Assembly (NCBI GenBank): GCA_028866335.1
Contig: JAGWIL010000103.1
Location: forward strand, 1 to 6,161
DNA length: 6,161 nucleotides
Direction: 5' to 3'
Origin: Rhodospirillales bacterium
GTDB taxonomy: Bacteria > Pseudomonadota > Alphaproteobacteria > Acetobacterales > Acetobacteraceae
The notes beneath the pieces are model-generated. The model was not told the origin of the DNA, ran no database searches, and was given only the letters and a program-made list of their open reading frames with translations. Shown here piece after piece: positions 4,979 to 6,161 of the stretch; the stretch's first letter is position 1, and each line of letters starts with the position of its first letter. A program made the position numbers and the translations under genes.

Positions 4979-6161
4979 TTCGCGGTCACCATGGCCAGCG
5001 CCATATGCGGGTTGAGGGCGGCGATGTGCGCCTGCACCAGGGCAGCGATCGGCGCATCGAACGCATGGGTGAAGCTGGAGGGGTACACACCCAGCCAGAT
5101 CACCAAAGCCGCCAGCGGCAGCAGCATGGCGTATTCACGGCAGTTTAAATCTTTCAACGCCGCGAGGTCTGGCCTTGCATATTTCTCGAACAGCACGGCC
5201 CGCACCAGCACCAGCGAGTAGGTAACGCCAAGCACCATGCCCGCACCGCCCAGCAACGAGACCCAGAAATTCACCTTCAACGCGCCGACGATGACGAGGA
5301 TTTCACCGATAAAGCCCGACGTGCCCGGCAGGCCCATATTGGCCAGCGTGAACAGCATGAGGGCGGCGGCAAAAACCGGCATGTTGCGCGCCAGCCCGCC
5401 GAGGTTTTTCAAAGCCAGGCTTTCACCGCGCGCGGTGATGATGCCCGCACAGATGAACAGCCCGGCGATGACGATGCCGTGGCTGAGCATCTGGAACAAA
5501 GCGCCCTCAATGCCTTCCACCGTGAAGGTGAACAGCCCGATGATGATGACGCCCATATGCGCGACCGAGGAATAGGCGATCATGCGCTTCATATCCGTCT
5601 GCGCCAAAGCCACATAGGAAATATAGATCACCGCGACCACGCCAAGCACAAACATCACCGGCTCAAACGCGGCGGAAGCCTGTGGCAGCATGGGAATGGC
5701 GAAACGCAGGAAACCATACGCGCCCATTTTGGAAAGCACGGCCGCCAGCATGATAGTGCCGGGCACGGGTGCCTCGCCATAGGCATCCGGCAACCAGGTG
5801 TGCAGCGGCCACACCGCCGCCTTCACGCCGAAGGCTGCAAAAAAGGCGAGGAAAAGCCATGTCTGCGCGTTAGCGGGGATATTGGCATGGGCCATCACCG
5901 CCATGTTGGTGGTGCCCAGATGCCGCCAGATCCACACGACCGCCAACAGCATGAACAGCGAGCCAGCCAGGGTGAACACAAAGAACTTCACTGCCGCGTA
6001 AATGCGCTTCTCCCCGCCCCACACGCCGATGATGAGATACATCGGCAGCAGCACGGCCTCAAAGAACACATAGAACAGCACGAAATCCGTGGCGGCGAAC
6101 ATGCCGATCGTCATTGTTTCCAGCAGCAGCATCGCGGCTAAGAAACTGCGCGCGCGGGTTT
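4975..6161 (-). CDS. nuoM: NADH-quinone oxidoreductase subunit M (complex I), 5' end cut off by the window
   Basis: NuoM is one of the three antiporter-like proton-pumping subunits in the membrane arm of respiratory complex I. The frame stays open to the right edge: about nine residues (TRARSFLAA) precede the Met encoded at 6130-6132, so that Met is internal. Family members are about 500 residues long, so roughly the first 110 are missing. Counting from that Met, the family's charged residues are visible: Glu25 in FYVFFEAVLLP, Lys104 in FGVKAAVWPLHTWLPDA, Lys135 in LSKMGAYGF and Glu277 in TSGFIGEILV. DMKRMIAYSSVAHMG (about 180-194) is the usual signature next to the broken helix. Many hydrophobic segments are consistent with a multi-span inner-membrane protein. 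The gene ends in an ATGA overlap with nuoN, implying translational coupling. Nothing looks degraded. NuoL and NuoN are homologous, but the WPLHTWLPDA and EAVLLPMYLIIG sequences and the position before nuoN favour NuoM. Confidence 0.96.
   Translation of the reverse strand, partial: TRARSFLAAMLLLETMTIGMFAATDFVLFYVFFEAVLLPMYLIIGVWGGEKRIYAAVKFFVFTLAGSLFMLLAVVWIWRHLGTTNMAVMAHANIPANAQTWLFLAFFAAFGVKAAVWPLHTWLPDAYGEAPVPGTIMLAAVLSKMGAYGFLRFAIPMLPQASAAFEPVMFVLGVVAVIYISYVALAQTDMKRMIAYSSVAHMGVIIIGLFTFTVEGIEGALFQMLSHGIVIAGLFICAGIITARGESLALKNLGGLARNMPVFAAALMLFTLANMGLPGTSGFIGEILVIVGALKVNFWVSLLGGAGMVLGVTYSLVLVRAVLFEKYARPDLAALKDLNCREYAMLLPLAALVIWLGVYPSSFTHAFDAPIAALVQAHIAALNPHMALAMVTAK

Noticed and set aside
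3518..5221. Two adjacent long plus-strand frames (3518-4582 and 4583-5221) opposite nuoN and the end of nuoM
   Set aside because: Both are composed of low-hydrophobicity Arg/His/Gln/Gly-rich sequence opposite strongly hydrophobic membrane-protein genes, as expected from codon complementarity; no domains or ribosome binding sites support them.
5479..6141. A 220-codon plus-strand frame opposite nuoM
   Set aside because: His/Gln/Arg-rich antisense shadow of the nuoM transmembrane helices; no independent coding evidence.
315..6161. A new defence, mobile or biosynthetic system in the coding part
   Set aside because: All five coding regions are recognisable housekeeping genes with intact motifs in an order known from alphaproteobacteria. 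No insertion sequences, CRISPR repeats, attachment sites or compositional islands were seen.

Overview
The window suggests an alphaproteobacterium with a GC-rich genome, probably in or near the Rhodospirillales/Acetobacteraceae. Three things point there. The order nuoM-nuoN-birA-coaX-RNase J, all on the minus strand, is a familiar alphaproteobacterial arrangement. BirA is the short form without a DNA-binding domain. A candidate small RNA carries the 10-mer that defines the alphaproteobacterial MmgR/suhB (alpha-r8) family. The family-level placement is a guess from gene order and base composition.

Layout, read from the right edge leftwards in the direction of transcription. The 3' three quarters of nuoM runs off the right edge (4975-6161) and overlaps nuoN (3557-4978) by 4 bases. 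nuoN overlaps birA (2847-3560) by 4 bases, and birA starts with TTG. After a 15-base gap holding a strong Shine-Dalgarno sequence comes coaX (2022-2831). After a further 24 bases comes the RNase J gene (315-1997), which starts with GTG. The tight packing implies one operon: the end of the respiratory complex I cluster, then two cofactor genes (biotin attachment and the first step of coenzyme A synthesis), then an RNA-processing enzyme.

The left 314 bases contain no convincing protein gene but are not empty. About 140 AT-rich bases downstream of RNase J hold candidate promoters. They are followed by a compact minus-strand sRNA candidate (about 79-173): a 5' hairpin, the single-stranded 10-mer UUUCCUCCCU, and a GC-rich terminator hairpin with a U-rich tail. 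Beyond the terminator, the last 78 bases hold an FNR/FixK-like box (14-27) and a small hairpin. These may be the control region of a gene beyond the left edge.

The coding part is ordinary housekeeping sequence. The most interesting object is the sRNA candidate and its control region. No new multi-gene system was found. The long plus-strand reading frames opposite the genes are antisense shadows.
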